Source: Palaemon carinicauda
Lineage: Eukaryota; Arthropoda; Malacostraca; Decapoda; Palaemonidae
NCBI RefSeq assembly: GCF_036898095.1
Contig: NC_090746.1
Coordinates: forward strand, 50,249,596 to 50,313,595
Direction: 5' to 3'
DNA: 64,000 bases
This document shows, one piece after another, positions 35,070-45,821 of this stretch. Each line of letters starts with the position of its first letter. Positions within the stretch are counted from its first letter, which is position 1. The translations under genes and the position numbers were made by a program. Below the pieces are notes generated by a model that made no database searches, was not told the DNA's origin, and saw only the letters and a program-made list of their open reading frames with translations.

Positions 35070-35680
35070 ACAGACGAGAACCTACGAAAGGGAGTGGATC
35101 TTCTCGTCCTCCCCCCCGGATTTGATGCTGTTCTCGGACACCTCAAAGAAAGGGTGGGGGGGCCCACGTTCTGAACCACAGGACTTCAGGCCTGTGGTTA
35201 GAATCAGAAAAGTGCCTCCATATAAATCTGCTAGAAATGAAGGCCGTATTCCTGGCCCTTCAACAGTTCCAACAATACCTGGCGGGTCACTTTGTGGTGG
35301 TGATGAGGGACAACACCACAGTAGTGGCTTACATCAACAAGCAGGGAGGTACCTTTTCAGAGCAGCTATCCCATCTTGCAGTAGAGATACTGAGATGAAC
35401 CGAAGTCCATTCGATTCCACTATCAGCTCGCTTCATTCCAGGCAAGAGGATTGTGCTCGCCGACAGTCTGAACAGAGCGTCTCAGATAGTGAGTACCGAG
35501 TGGTCTTTGGATCGTCTAGTATCCAACAAATTCCTGACTTTGTGGGGTTCCCCGACTGTGGATCTGTTCGCTACAGCGTTGAGCTTCAAGCTCCCGTTGT
35601 ACTGCTCCCCAGTCCCGGACCCAAAGGCACTCTGGCAAGATGCCTTCCAACAACGGTGGGACAACATCGACATATAAGCC
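35070..35680 (+). pseudogene. DIRS copy B RNase H, shifted at homopolymers
   Basis: The domain starts LMLFSDTSKKGWGG (35123-35160) and continues after a frame change as AHVLNHRTSGLWLE, LLEMKAVFLALQQF, VVVMRDNTTVVAYINKQGG, FIPGKRIVLADSLNRA and DLFATALSFKLPLY. It removes RNA from RNA:DNA hybrids. The disruptions fall at a run of 7 C (35111-35117) and a run of 7 G (35156-35162), with a TAA in the DNIDI context at 35678. A sequencing or assembly slip at these runs cannot be excluded. Confidence 0.82.
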
Positions 35681-35832
35681 TTTCTCCCGTTCTGTCTGAT
35701 GAGGAGGGTACTCAACAAGACCAGAATATCGGTAAATCTCTCGATGACCCTTATAGCTCCGCTATGGCATCACGCGGAATGGTTTCCAGACCTTCTGCAA
35801 CTCCTAACGAAACTCCCGAGAGAACTCCCTCC

Positions 35833-36267
35833 ATGACACGAGCTACTCAAATAACCACACGCCAACATCTTTCACAAAGCCGTAGCTTTGCTTCGGCTTC
35901 ACGCCTAGAGACTATCCAGCAACTCCTTGCAGAGAGAGGATTTTCGCAGCAAGTTGCAAAAAGGATGTCTGGACACCTGCGAAAGTCATCCACAGGGGTG
36001 TACCAGGCAAAGTGGAGAGGTTTCTGTGGTTGGTGTCGTGGAAGGGGTATCTCGCCACTCGATGCCACTATTCCAGCAATAGCGGAGTTTGTGTATTTGC
36101 GAGAAGAAATGCGCCTTTCAGTCTCAGCAGTGAAAGGCAATCATTCAGCCTTAAGTCTAGCCTTCAGGCTCAAAGGAGTGGACATTTCTTTTTCGCTGGA
36201 ACTTTCCCTACTCATACGAAGTTATGAACTTACCTGCCCTCAGTCGGAAGTGAGACCTCCTCCATGA
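35833..36267 (+). pseudogene. DIRS copy B tyrosine recombinase, N-terminal part
   Basis: The frame starts at an ATG inside the RNase H-distal region and reads QQLLAERGFSQQVAKRMSG, YQAKWRGFCGWCRGRGISP, SVSAVKGNHSALSLAFR and CPQSEVRPPP. This is the core-binding half of the recombinase. The last codon before the gypsy insertion is TGA (36265-36267), where copy C has TGG. The gypsy target duplication catga (36263-36267) covers this codon. The catalytic half continues at 47020, and the combined length is about 370 residues. Confidence 0.82.
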
Positions 36268-36662
36268 TGTGTGTGATACTGCCACATACATCCATGTGAT
36301 CAATGTAATGGAGGGTGACAATTTAAACTAGTAGGTTCTTTAAAATCTTGTATAATGAAGATAAACGGACATAAATGTGACAAGCAGCGGGAAGCAGGTC
36401 CATGCTTGTCGATACAGTGACCACTGAACAATGACTGACTACTATATGCACATGGCGGAAAGAAAAGCAGTGTTGACACATATAATTACATTGTTGCCAC
36501 GATGCATAATGAAAAAGTGGTCTTACAGTATGAGTAATAGGAAAAGATAAATGGAAATAAATATCATTCTTCTACAAAATAATAATAAAGCAAATGTACA
36601 TTAATGTTCATAAACTGTACGTAATGTAAATAATATACAGCATAATATTAGATCTCTATACA
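36268..36662 (-). repeat. Gypsy 3' LTR (element orientation)
   Basis: A 395-bp direct repeat of 41816-42210, bounded by tgtgtgtgatac and tctctataca. The left flank is the target duplication catga at 36263-36267. Confidence 0.95.
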
Positions 36663-37763
36663 CCTCCCTCCCCCTTTACGCTCGTAGCAGTGTCTCGAGC
36701 GGAACGGTAATTTCTCTGAGCTAGTCGAGGTGAATGACGAGGGACATTGGAGGGTTCGGATGATGGCTCTCTTTCCTGGCCAGAACAAGGGGACACAGGT
36801 TCTTGGGGAGAGGTGTCATCACTTATATTAGCCACTGGGCGTAAATGTCGTCGGTTTCGAAACCATACACGACCACTTGGAAGGCGTACATCATACTTTC
36901 TGGCCATTCCGCAGCCCATCACGGTACCAATCTTGTCCCATCGAAGTGTCGTTGCGTCCTGTATCCTGACTCGTTGGCCGACGGTGAGCTTGGGTAGATG
37001 GCAGGCATGAGAGTTGTAAAGGCTCACTGCCTGGTCGGTTTGGGCAGCAGTGCGGCGGTCGTAATCTTCGGTCTTAGTTTGCCACTCCTCTTTGAATGAT
37101 CTGGGGTGGGCTGGAACACAAGTGCGGAGAGGATGGCCATAGAGAATCTGCGCAGGGGAGCGTCCAGCAGGGTTCGGTTTATTCCGAAGCTCCATCAGTC
37201 CTCTATCAAAGGCTTCACAATCTATGTTCCCGGATGGGGCGGTCTTGAGGATAAGGTGTTTCACAGCTTTCACGGCAGCTTCTGCGTGTCCATTAGACTG
37301 AGGGTAATGTGGAGATGTGATGATGTGATGAACTCCCCAGCTATCGGCAAATTGCTTGAAGTCGTGGCTGGAAAATGGGGGTCCTCCATCAGTTTGTAAG
37401 CGGAGTGGAACACCAACCTCACGGAAGAAAACACTACATTCTTGTAACTCTGGCTGTAGTTGTGTCACGTCCACAGGGAACAACCACAGGCCAGCCTGAA
37501 AGTCTATCAGCAATAACAAGGAAGGATTTCCCTGCTACGTGGAAGAAGTCAGCCGACACACTTTCAAAGGGCCGGGATGGGTGGTCGCCACACATGTAAG
37601 GTTCCTGTTGCTGACTAGGGAGAAGCTGTTGGCAGGCCTCACAGCTTTCTACTTTACTCTTAATATCTGCATTGATGCCTGGCCAGAATACTGTCTGCAT
37701 TGCACGACGTCGAGTAGCTTCAATCCCTCGGTGGCTGTCGTGGAGTCGATCCAAGGTGCGTCA
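36656..37763 (-). pseudogene. Gypsy integrase, one stop and one frameshift
   Basis: The integrase inserts element cDNA into the host genome. The 5' part (37763-37434) has the zinc-binding N-domain (H-x3-H in LHDSHRG, then CEACQQ) and the first catalytic Asp in SADFFHV. It is joined to the RT frame through a TGA at 37761-37763, probably a CGA to TGA change. A one-base shift near 37437 leads into 37519-36656. That part holds the second Asp (LQTDGGPPFSS), the catalytic Glu (SPHYPQSNGHAEAAVKAVK) and a C-terminal domain with LTVGQRVRIQD. The frame ends at a TAG just inside the LTR. Confidence 0.9.
36663..36677 (-). promoter_or_regulatory. Polypurine tract
   Basis: On the minus strand aagggggagggagg directly abuts the LTR start (tgtatagag). 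It is the expected primer site for plus-strand DNA synthesis by gypsy elements. Confidence 0.85.
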
Positions 37764-39587
37764 ACGGAGGGCTGCAGGGATGACGATCCGGGGTCCATAC
37801 AATACCAACTCTCCATCCTCGTAAAGGTTGTCCCGCAGCTTCCAATACGGGAGGGCGGAAGCGTGGAGATCATAGCGGTTGATGAGAAAGTCATTGGATA
37901 CGTAATGAACGAGACGACTGTAATCTTGATCCTGAGATGCAGCCATGCGGATCTCTTGTAGAGACTTATCCTCTTCGATGATGGGTTCTGTTGCCTGGTC
38001 GTCAGTAGAAGTGGCGGTGCTGGCAACGATACGCCTGACATGTGCAGTCGAAGTAGTGCATTCTTCTTTATCTTCAGGTGTGGGGCGACTGGTTGGGGAG
38101 CGAGACAGGGCGTCTGGTATGCAAAGTTGTTTCCCTGCACGCCATACTGCAGTGAAGATGTAGGGGGCCACTTTCATCTTGAGACGTTGAAGGCGTGGAT
38201 TCTCAATAGCATCCAGAGTGTAGTGATTGAGAATCGGTATCAAGGGACGATGATCAGTCATTAAAGTGAAATGCTGAAGTCCGGACAAGTATAGGCAGCA
38301 CTTAGCTATAGCCCAAGTGACTGCAAGTAGCTCCAGCTCTATGGTGGCGTAACGAGTCTCAGTATCCGTAAGGAAACGAGAGCCACACTGGACGAGACGC
38401 ATCTGACCTCGGCCGTTATCTTGAAGTAGGACATAGCCGAGACTATATAAGCGTGAGGCATCTGTTTGTAGAACTACAGGCGAAGCAGGATTGAAGGGTG
38501 CTAGGACAGGAGGTGAAGTCAGAGCTGTCTTGACTTTCTTAAATGCTCGCTCATGGTCGGGTGTCCAGACAAATGAGCGTTTGGGATTCATAAGTGGGCG
38601 TAGGGGCTGTGCTGCTGCTGCGATGTCTGGAGTGAAGTCGGCAAGTTGATTGACAAGACCCATAAACGACCTGACATCTGTGACATTAGATGGTGTAGGA
38701 AAGTCCCGTATAGCTGATACCTTGTCAGGGTCTGCTGCAATACCATCGGATGATAAGACATAACCGCAAAAGTTAACTTTAGGGGCGGCTACAGTGAACT
38801 TGTCCTTGTTGAGGGTGATACCGTATTGACGGCATCTGGTTAGCATCTGGTGCACGTGTTGTAGGTGGGAAGGGAGATCCTCGTCGGAAAGGAGGATATC
38901 ATCTACAACCTTCACACAGTTGGGAACACCTTGTAGTGCCATATCTCCACGGAGGCAGTATGCATCACCTGTTGCTGAAAATCCCATTGGGCCACGACAG
39001 TGCTGGAATCTTCCGTACGGAGTTATAAATGTAGTCAGCTGGCGGTCCTCTTCTGCCAATTCCATTTCCCAATAGCCATGCAGGGCATCCGCTGTGGTGA
39101 AGTACTTCGCAGTAGGAGAGATATTGCGGACAGCATCATGGGGCGTTGGTGATGAGTGTGTAGGGCGGGCTACCTGAGAATTTAGATGGGTGTGATCCAC
39201 AGTGATGCGCACACCTTTGTCCTTGGGTACCAAGACCATGGGATGGCACCATTCAGAGGGTTTGTCGCCTGCTGGTCTGATGATTCCTTGTTGCACCAAG
39301 GAGTCAAGTTCTTCTTTCACTTGATCTCTGAGAGCAAACGGAATGGTCCTGGGCGTATCGACAGCGAAGGGTGTAGCGCCAGGTTTCAGGTGAATCCTCA
39401 TTGGAGGGCCTGCCATTTTCTTTAGTGGCTGGGTTTGTAGATCCTTCTTGGATATGAGGACTTCGCTGAAGTGCCAAAGAAAATAGTCCTTAATAGCTGC
39501 AGGTGACGTCATGGCGGAGGCAGGAAACTGAGCGCATCTGTTGACATGTGTTACCTTGAGGATAGGCTTTGGGAAGTCCGGTGACAC
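37764..39587 (-). CDS. Gypsy reverse transcriptase and RNase H (intact frame)
   Basis: About 607 open codons. The RT core shows GIIRPAGDKPSEWCHPM, VRITVDHTHLN, the first catalytic Asp in FTTADALHGYWEMEL, GPMGFSATGDAYCLRGD and the catalytic VVDDILL. GYVLSSDGIAADPDK and DFPTPSNVTDVRSFMGL follow (connection). RNase H has VVLQTDASRLYSLGYVL, ATIELELLAVTWAI and MTDHRPLIP, and ends with IPDALSRSP. It converts RNA to LTR-bounded cDNA in virus-like particles. The upstream protease lies in the adjoining frame. The ATG at 39587 is only the first Met; the natural product is probably made by proteolysis of a polyprotein. Confidence 0.93.
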
Positions 39588-39599
39588 TATGGCAAGGGC

Positions 39600-40180
39600 T
39601 CAGCAATGTTCACGAGAGAGGAGGGGAGTCTGGATATTCTCATGAACATGTATGGTTGCTGAGCAAGACTTGTTGCCAAGACGAAGTCTTGCCTGGAAGT
39701 ATCCTACAGCCGGTGTCATGAGGGATCCATCTGCTGTCACAACGTCTGTCATGGGTGGAGGTTCAAGGCTTGTCCGAGGTATGCCGAGTGCATCCAAATA
39801 TATGGTGCCAATCACTGTGATGTCTGCTCCTGTATCAGGGATTAGCTGGATATGTGATGATATATCGCCAAATGACAGAGACAGTGACTGGTGTGGGGGA
39901 CTCACTACCCGAGTTATCACCCACGAAACGGCAGCTGGTGTTTGACTTAGTAGTAGGAGGTGAAGCTGTATATCCAGTCTGACTTTTCTTGGTAGACGTA
40001 CACAGCTTCTTAAAATGTCCCTGTTTCTTGCAGTTATTGCACTGAGCTTCCTTAGCAGGGCATTTCTGAGTGCGGGGCCAATGACCTGTTCGTCCATAGT
40101 TATTGCACGATGCACCAGTGGCTGGGCATTGTCCGGAATCTTGTTTGCGAGAGCAATATTGACAAGGGTCACTGTTATGA
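39600..40180 (-). pseudogene. Gypsy zinc knuckle and aspartic protease region
   Basis: Between about 40180 and 40000 the gag frame encodes a CCHC zinc knuckle, CNNCKKQGHFKKLC, preceded by a second imperfect Cys-rich motif (CQYCSRK, CNNYGRTGH). The following frame (to 39600) encodes the protease with active site LIPDTGADITVIG and ends SREHC. The protease frame differs from the zinc-knuckle frame, so a gag-pol frameshift or an acquired indel lies around 39880-40000. The protease processes the element polyprotein. Confidence 0.85.
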
Positions 40181-40266
40181 GACTGGTGAGAATGTTGATC
40201 AGGAGATCGATGAGAAGTCCTCTTCTGTTAACGCTGGTTCTTCTTGTATGTAGATACTGCGTTGAC

Positions 40267-41286
40267 TTAGCTAGGGGAAGATGCAATGGCTGATGCAGTT
40301 GCACGTGTAGATTCGTAGGAGCAGCAGCATGTCACAAACTCTGCAAGGGTAGATGAAGGTTGGAGGGGGATAAGGCGTTGTATTAACTCTTCGTCTCTCA
40401 CACCCATCAAAATTACCATCTGCAATTGCCGTTCAGTGCAAGAGGTGGGGTTGCCAGTGCACAAGTCCACTTCATCAGCGAGATCCTTGAGGCATGCATA
40501 GTAGTCTGCAAATGATTCTCTGACAGCTTGTTTACAGGACAACAATTCCCTGCGTCGTAAGGCTTCATTTCTAAGGCTGCGAAAGTGCTTCTGCAGTGTA
40601 TCCAACACCTCTGTAAGGGAAAGTGATGTGTTGGGAGGGATGCCCAGTGTATGCGTAAGCAGGCGCTGGACGTCCAGGGAGATGCAGGTTCTAGGGTGAA
40701 TCAGCTGGGAAGTTTGATATAATCTATCAAGTCCAACTAATGCTGCATAATCCTCAAAACGCAGTCTCCATTGGCGAAACGCTTGATACGTTGCATCTTG
40801 TTGCAAGAGAGTTGGAGGATGGACCGTAGGCTTGCTAGAAGTTGTAGGTGTATGCACTGAGAAGCCAGGGGTTGGGGGAACAGGTGTAACAGGAGGTGCA
40901 ATTATGGGGTTAGGTTGCTGGGGTTGCGATGCCGCAATCTGTCCTGATAGCAAGGAGAAAAGGGACATGAACTGCTGGTTGTCTTCCTGTCTTGATTGCT
41001 CCATCTGTAGTCTGAAGGTCTGCTCCTCTTCTCGTCGTCGGTCTTGTTCTTGCAGACTGGAAGTCTGTAGAAAATGGATGAGATGAAGTATATCATTACT
41101 GTGGTCTCCTGACCTATTGGGAGTCAGGGGAGGAGGGAGAGTGGTGCTGGTATCTTCATCAGCAGTGGGGAGGTGCAAAGGTACTTCGTCCGTCGTCAGA
41201 CCCTCCATTTGATCCTCTGCCTGATCCACTGTCTGATCCTCTGTCTGATCCAGTAAATCAATTAGCTGTTCCTCTTGCTGAGCCAT
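40267..41286 (-). CDS. Gypsy gag (capsid)
   Basis: A 339-residue frame starting MAQQEEQLIDLLDQ. The N-terminal third is Gln/Asp/Glu- and Pro-rich. The capsid-like domain contains YQAFRQWRLRFEDYAALVG, LLTHTLGIPPNTSL, LLSCKQAVRESFADYYACL and a final CCCSYE segment. It forms the particle that packages element RNA. The TAA at 40267 and another stop about 40 bp on separate it from the zinc knuckle in the same frame, so this copy would make a truncated gag. The 5' LTR lies 530 bp upstream. Confidence 0.88.
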   Translation of the reverse strand: MAQQEEQLIDLLDQTEDQTVDQAEDQMEGLTTDEVPLHLPTADEDTSTTLPPPLTPNRSGDHSNDILHLIHFLQTSSLQEQDRRREEEQTFRLQMEQSRQEDNQQFMSLFSLLSGQIAASQPQQPNPIIAPPVTPVPPTPGFSVHTPTTSSKPTVHPPTLLQQDATYQAFRQWRLRFEDYAALVGLDRLYQTSQLIHPRTCISLDVQRLLTHTLGIPPNTSLSLTEVLDTLQKHFRSLRNEALRRRELLSCKQAVRESFADYYACLKDLADEVDLCTGNPTSCTERQLQMVILMGVRDEELIQRLIPLQPSSTLAEFVTCCCSYESTRATASAIASSPS

Positions 41287-41815
41287 ATTGAGTTTGGTGT
41301 TGTAAAAGAGTTTGAAATCTGTAGAGAGCCAGAAAAATATCCAAATCGCTGTATGTTAGCAAAAGAAAGCACTTTGGATAGTTAAAAATTACAATGTTTG
41401 TCAGTGAGCTTGTGAAATAAGCGGCAGTTGGGTGAGATGAGCGAATGTGTGTTGCGATCAGAGGGGAGGCGGGTGGGGTGAGTTAGCGTGCCTCTGGGCG
41501 AGAGCCTTGGGCCTCAGTCACCATCGATGCATGAAAGAAGGAGGACGTGTGGTGGGGCTGCTGAGAGAAATGGCGCCAGAGTTCAAATGTCCTAAAAAAA
41601 ATTGTTGGCAAGGATACTAACATAATACAACACAGCACTGTAACACACTGACACTCCAACCCTGCACTGCACAAACACTGTATCGTTCTTAAGAGACACT
41701 GTAGTTAAAATCTCGAGTCACTGTAAGGGATCCAATGTGCGAGACGAGACGAGAAGTAAACAGCAATGGCGGTCGTCGTCTTGGAATCCATAACGTCCGG
41801 TTACTCACTGCGCCA
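41287..41815 (-). other. Gypsy leader with putative primer-binding site
   Basis: Untranslated leader between the 5' LTR and gag. Immediately inside the LTR the minus strand reads TGGCGCAGTGAGTAACC, starting with the TGG complementary to a tRNA CCA end. I cannot name the tRNA. The LTR-proximal 246 bp (41570-41815) form the first third of the 1201-bp tandem unit. Confidence 0.75.
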
Positions 41816-42210
41816 TGTGTGTGATACTGCCACATACATCCATGTGATCAATGTAATGGAGGGTGACAATTTAAACTAGTAGGTTCTTTAAAATCTTGTA
41901 TAATGAAGATAAACGGACATAAATGTGACAAGCAGCGGGAAGCAGGTCCATGCTTGTCGATACAGTGACCACTGAACAATGACTGACTACTATATGCACA
42001 TGGCGGAAAGAAAAGCAGTGTTGACACATATAATTACATTGTTGCCACGATGCATAATGAAAAAGTGGTCTTACAGTATGTGTAATAGGAAAAGATAAAT
42101 GGAAATAAATATCATTCTTCTACAAAATAATAATAAAGCAAATGTACATTAATGTTCATAAACTGTACGTAATGTAAATAATATACAGCATAATATTAGA
42201 TCTCTATACA
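41816..42210 (-). repeat. Gypsy 5' LTR (element orientation)
   Basis: A 395-bp repeat matching 36268-36662 apart from one visible substitution. It should carry the element promoter, directed to the minus strand. Identical copies recur at 43017, 44218, 45419 and 46620 as part of the tandem array. Confidence 0.95.
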
Positions 42211-42218
42211 TATGAAAC

Positions 42219-42821
42219 GTGGTTCGAGTTCTCAGGTCTCTTAAGAGACCTCCCTTCGAACCATTACGCCAGGCTTCAGATCGCCACCTGACTTGGAAGA
42301 TGGTGTTCCTACTAGCTTTAGCTTCAGCCAAGCGAGTCGGTGAACTTCATGGTCTCTCGTATGACATCGCCCATTCAAGGGGATGGGGGGAGGTAACGTT
42401 CAGATTCGTCCCTGAGTTTGTTGCTAAGACTCAGAATCCGGGAGTGCCGGACCCTCGGTTCGACTCTTTTCGGATTTCGAGTCTTCTTTGTGTACCAGAT
42501 GACCCAGAACATCTCCTACTGTGCCCAGTAAGGAGTCTGAGGCTATATCTTAAGAGAACAGCTGCAGTTCGTCCCCAAGTGCAAGCATTGTTTGTAAGCA
42601 CTGGGAGGACAAAGAGGAGGGTTACCAAGAATACTATCTCAGCATGGATTCATAGGGTAATCCATCTGTCCCTGAATCCTGACCCTCTTCCGTCACGTCG
42701 CCCTAGAGCACATGATGTCAGGGGTGTAGCTACGTCCCTGGACTTCAAAAATAACTTCTCAGTGACGCAGATGGCCCCAGAGTTCAAATGTCCTAAAAAA
42801 AATTGTTGGCAAGGATACTAA
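42219..42821 (+). pseudogene. Truncated DIRS recombinase fused to gypsy leader, unit 1
   Basis: An open frame of 200 residues starting at GTG (no ATG supports initiation). It contains the recombinase catalytic Arg (ASAKRVGELHGLSYD), CPVRSLRLYLKRT and the HxxR box RAHDVRGVATS. After NNFSVTQ it switches at the unit junction to 16 residues encoded by gypsy leader (MAPEFKCPKKNCWQGY) and stops. The Trp/His and nucleophilic Tyr of the recombinase are lost. The LTR just upstream points the opposite way, so expression is not expected from it. Confidence 0.85.
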
Positions 42822-43419
42822 CATAATACAACACAGCACTGTAACACACTGACACTCTAACCCTGCACTGCACAAACACTGTATCGTTCTTAAGAGACAC
42901 TGTAGTTAAAATCTCGAGTCACTGTAAGGGATCCAATGTGCGAGACGAGACGAGAAGTAAACAGCAATGGCGGTCGTCGTCTTGGAATCCATAACGTCCG
43001 GTTACTCACTGCGCCATGTGTGTGATACTGCCACATACATCCATGTGATCAATGTAATGGAGGGTGACAATTTAAACTAGTAGGTTCTTTAAAATCTTGT
43101 ATAATGAAGATAAACGGACATAAATGTGACAAGCAGCGGGAAGCAGGTCCATGCTTGTCGATACAGTGACCACTGAACAATGACTGACTACTATATGCAC
43201 ATGGCGGAAAGAAAAGCAGTGTTGACACATATAATTACATTGTTGCCACGATGCATAATGAAAAAGTGGTCTTACAGTATGTGTAATAGGAAAAGATAAA
43301 TGGAAATAAATATCATTCTTCTACAAAATAATAATAAAGCAAATGTACATTAATGTTCATAAACTGTACGTAATGTAAATAATATACAGCATAATATTAG
43401 ATCTCTATACACATGAAAC

Positions 43420-44022
43420 GTGGTTCGAGTTCTCAGGTCTCTTAAGAGACCTCCCTTCGAACCATTACGCCAGGCTTCAGATCGCCACCTGACTTGGAAG
43501 ATGGTGTTCCTACTAGCTTTAGCTTCAGCCAAGCGAGTCGGTGAACTTCATGGTCTCTCGTATGACATCGCCCATTCAAGGGGATGGGGGGAGGTAACGT
43601 TCAGATTCGTCCCTGAGTTTGTTGCTAAGACTCAGAATCCGGGAGTGCCGGACCCTCGGTTCGACTCTTTTCGGATTTCGAGTCTTCTTTGTGTACCAGA
43701 TGACCCAGAACATCTCCTACTGTGCCCAGTAAGGAGTCTGAGGCTATATCTTAAGAGAACAGCTGCAGTTCGTCCCCAAGTGCAAGCATTGTTTGTAAGC
43801 ACTGGGAGGACAAAGAGGAGGGTTACCAAGAATACTATCTCAGCATGGATTCATAGGGTAATCCATCTGTCCCTGAATCCTGACCCTCTTCCGTCACGTC
43901 GCCCTAGAGCACATGATGTCAGGGGTGTAGCTACGTCCCTGGACTTCAAAAATAACTTCTCAGTGACGCAGATGGCCCCAGAGTTCAAATGTCCTAAAAA
44001 AAATTGTTGGCAAGGATACTAA
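43420..44022 (+). pseudogene. Truncated DIRS recombinase fused to gypsy leader, unit 2
   Basis: Same 200-residue chimeric frame as unit 1, within the identical units 2-4. The first catalytic Arg and HxxR are present, the catalytic Tyr is absent and the tail derives from gypsy leader. Confidence 0.85.
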
Positions 44023-44620
44023 CATAATACAACACAGCACTGTAACACACTGACACTCTAACCCTGCACTGCACAAACACTGTATCGTTCTTAAGAGACA
44101 CTGTAGTTAAAATCTCGAGTCACTGTAAGGGATCCAATGTGCGAGACGAGACGAGAAGTAAACAGCAATGGCGGTCGTCGTCTTGGAATCCATAACGTCC
44201 GGTTACTCACTGCGCCATGTGTGTGATACTGCCACATACATCCATGTGATCAATGTAATGGAGGGTGACAATTTAAACTAGTAGGTTCTTTAAAATCTTG
44301 TATAATGAAGATAAACGGACATAAATGTGACAAGCAGCGGGAAGCAGGTCCATGCTTGTCGATACAGTGACCACTGAACAATGACTGACTACTATATGCA
44401 CATGGCGGAAAGAAAAGCAGTGTTGACACATATAATTACATTGTTGCCACGATGCATAATGAAAAAGTGGTCTTACAGTATGTGTAATAGGAAAAGATAA
44501 ATGGAAATAAATATCATTCTTCTACAAAATAATAATAAAGCAAATGTACATTAATGTTCATAAACTGTACGTAATGTAAATAATATACAGCATAATATTA
44601 GATCTCTATACACATGAAAC

Positions 44621-45223
44621 GTGGTTCGAGTTCTCAGGTCTCTTAAGAGACCTCCCTTCGAACCATTACGCCAGGCTTCAGATCGCCACCTGACTTGGAA
44701 GATGGTGTTCCTACTAGCTTTAGCTTCAGCCAAGCGAGTCGGTGAACTTCATGGTCTCTCGTATGACATCGCCCATTCAAGGGGATGGGGGGAGGTAACG
44801 TTCAGATTCGTCCCTGAGTTTGTTGCTAAGACTCAGAATCCGGGAGTGCCGGACCCTCGGTTCGACTCTTTTCGGATTTCGAGTCTTCTTTGTGTACCAG
44901 ATGACCCAGAACATCTCCTACTGTGCCCAGTAAGGAGTCTGAGGCTATATCTTAAGAGAACAGCTGCAGTTCGTCCCCAAGTGCAAGCATTGTTTGTAAG
45001 CACTGGGAGGACAAAGAGGAGGGTTACCAAGAATACTATCTCAGCATGGATTCATAGGGTAATCCATCTGTCCCTGAATCCTGACCCTCTTCCGTCACGT
45101 CGCCCTAGAGCACATGATGTCAGGGGTGTAGCTACGTCCCTGGACTTCAAAAATAACTTCTCAGTGACGCAGATGGCCCCAGAGTTCAAATGTCCTAAAA
45201 AAAATTGTTGGCAAGGATACTAA
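44621..45223 (+). pseudogene. Truncated DIRS recombinase fused to gypsy leader, unit 3
   Basis: Identical by eye to unit 2; same chimeric C-terminus and missing nucleophile. Confidence 0.85.
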
Positions 45224-45821
45224 CATAATACAACACAGCACTGTAACACACTGACACTCTAACCCTGCACTGCACAAACACTGTATCGTTCTTAAGAGAC
45301 ACTGTAGTTAAAATCTCGAGTCACTGTAAGGGATCCAATGTGCGAGACGAGACGAGAAGTAAACAGCAATGGCGGTCGTCGTCTTGGAATCCATAACGTC
45401 CGGTTACTCACTGCGCCATGTGTGTGATACTGCCACATACATCCATGTGATCAATGTAATGGAGGGTGACAATTTAAACTAGTAGGTTCTTTAAAATCTT
45501 GTATAATGAAGATAAACGGACATAAATGTGACAAGCAGCGGGAAGCAGGTCCATGCTTGTCGATACAGTGACCACTGAACAATGACTGACTACTATATGC
45601 ACATGGCGGAAAGAAAAGCAGTGTTGACACATATAATTACATTGTTGCCACGATGCATAATGAAAAAGTGGTCTTACAGTATGTGTAATAGGAAAAGATA
45701 AATGGAAATAAATATCATTCTTCTACAAAATAATAATAAAGCAAATGTACATTAATGTTCATAAACTGTACGTAATGTAAATAATATACAGCATAATATT
45801 AGATCTCTATACACATGAAAC

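Larger units (their letters stand above)
36268..42210 (-). mobile_element. Ty3/gypsy LTR retrotransposon, minus strand
   Basis: Two direct 395-bp LTRs (36268-36662 and 41816-42210) differ at one position that I can see (36533 A versus T). They start TG and end CA on the plus strand. The target duplication is catga on the left and tatga or catga on the right. Internal order on the minus strand is gag, zinc knuckle, protease, reverse transcriptase, RNase H, integrase, then a polypurine tract. No envelope-like frame is visible. The domain order and Gly-Phe-Ser-Ala-x-Gly-Asp motif resemble Mag-group gypsy elements; the clade is inference. Despite near-identical LTRs the coding region has nonsense codons and a frameshift. 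Confidence 0.93.

Noticed and set aside
37539..38264. Plus-strand frames of 70-140 residues across gypsy pol
   Set aside because: Antisense shadows of the conserved minus-strand RT, RNase H and integrase.
36268..42210. Endogenous retrovirus with envelope
   Set aside because: Only gag, protease, RT, RNase H and integrase motifs are seen. No third frame with signal peptide or membrane segment lies between integrase and the LTR.
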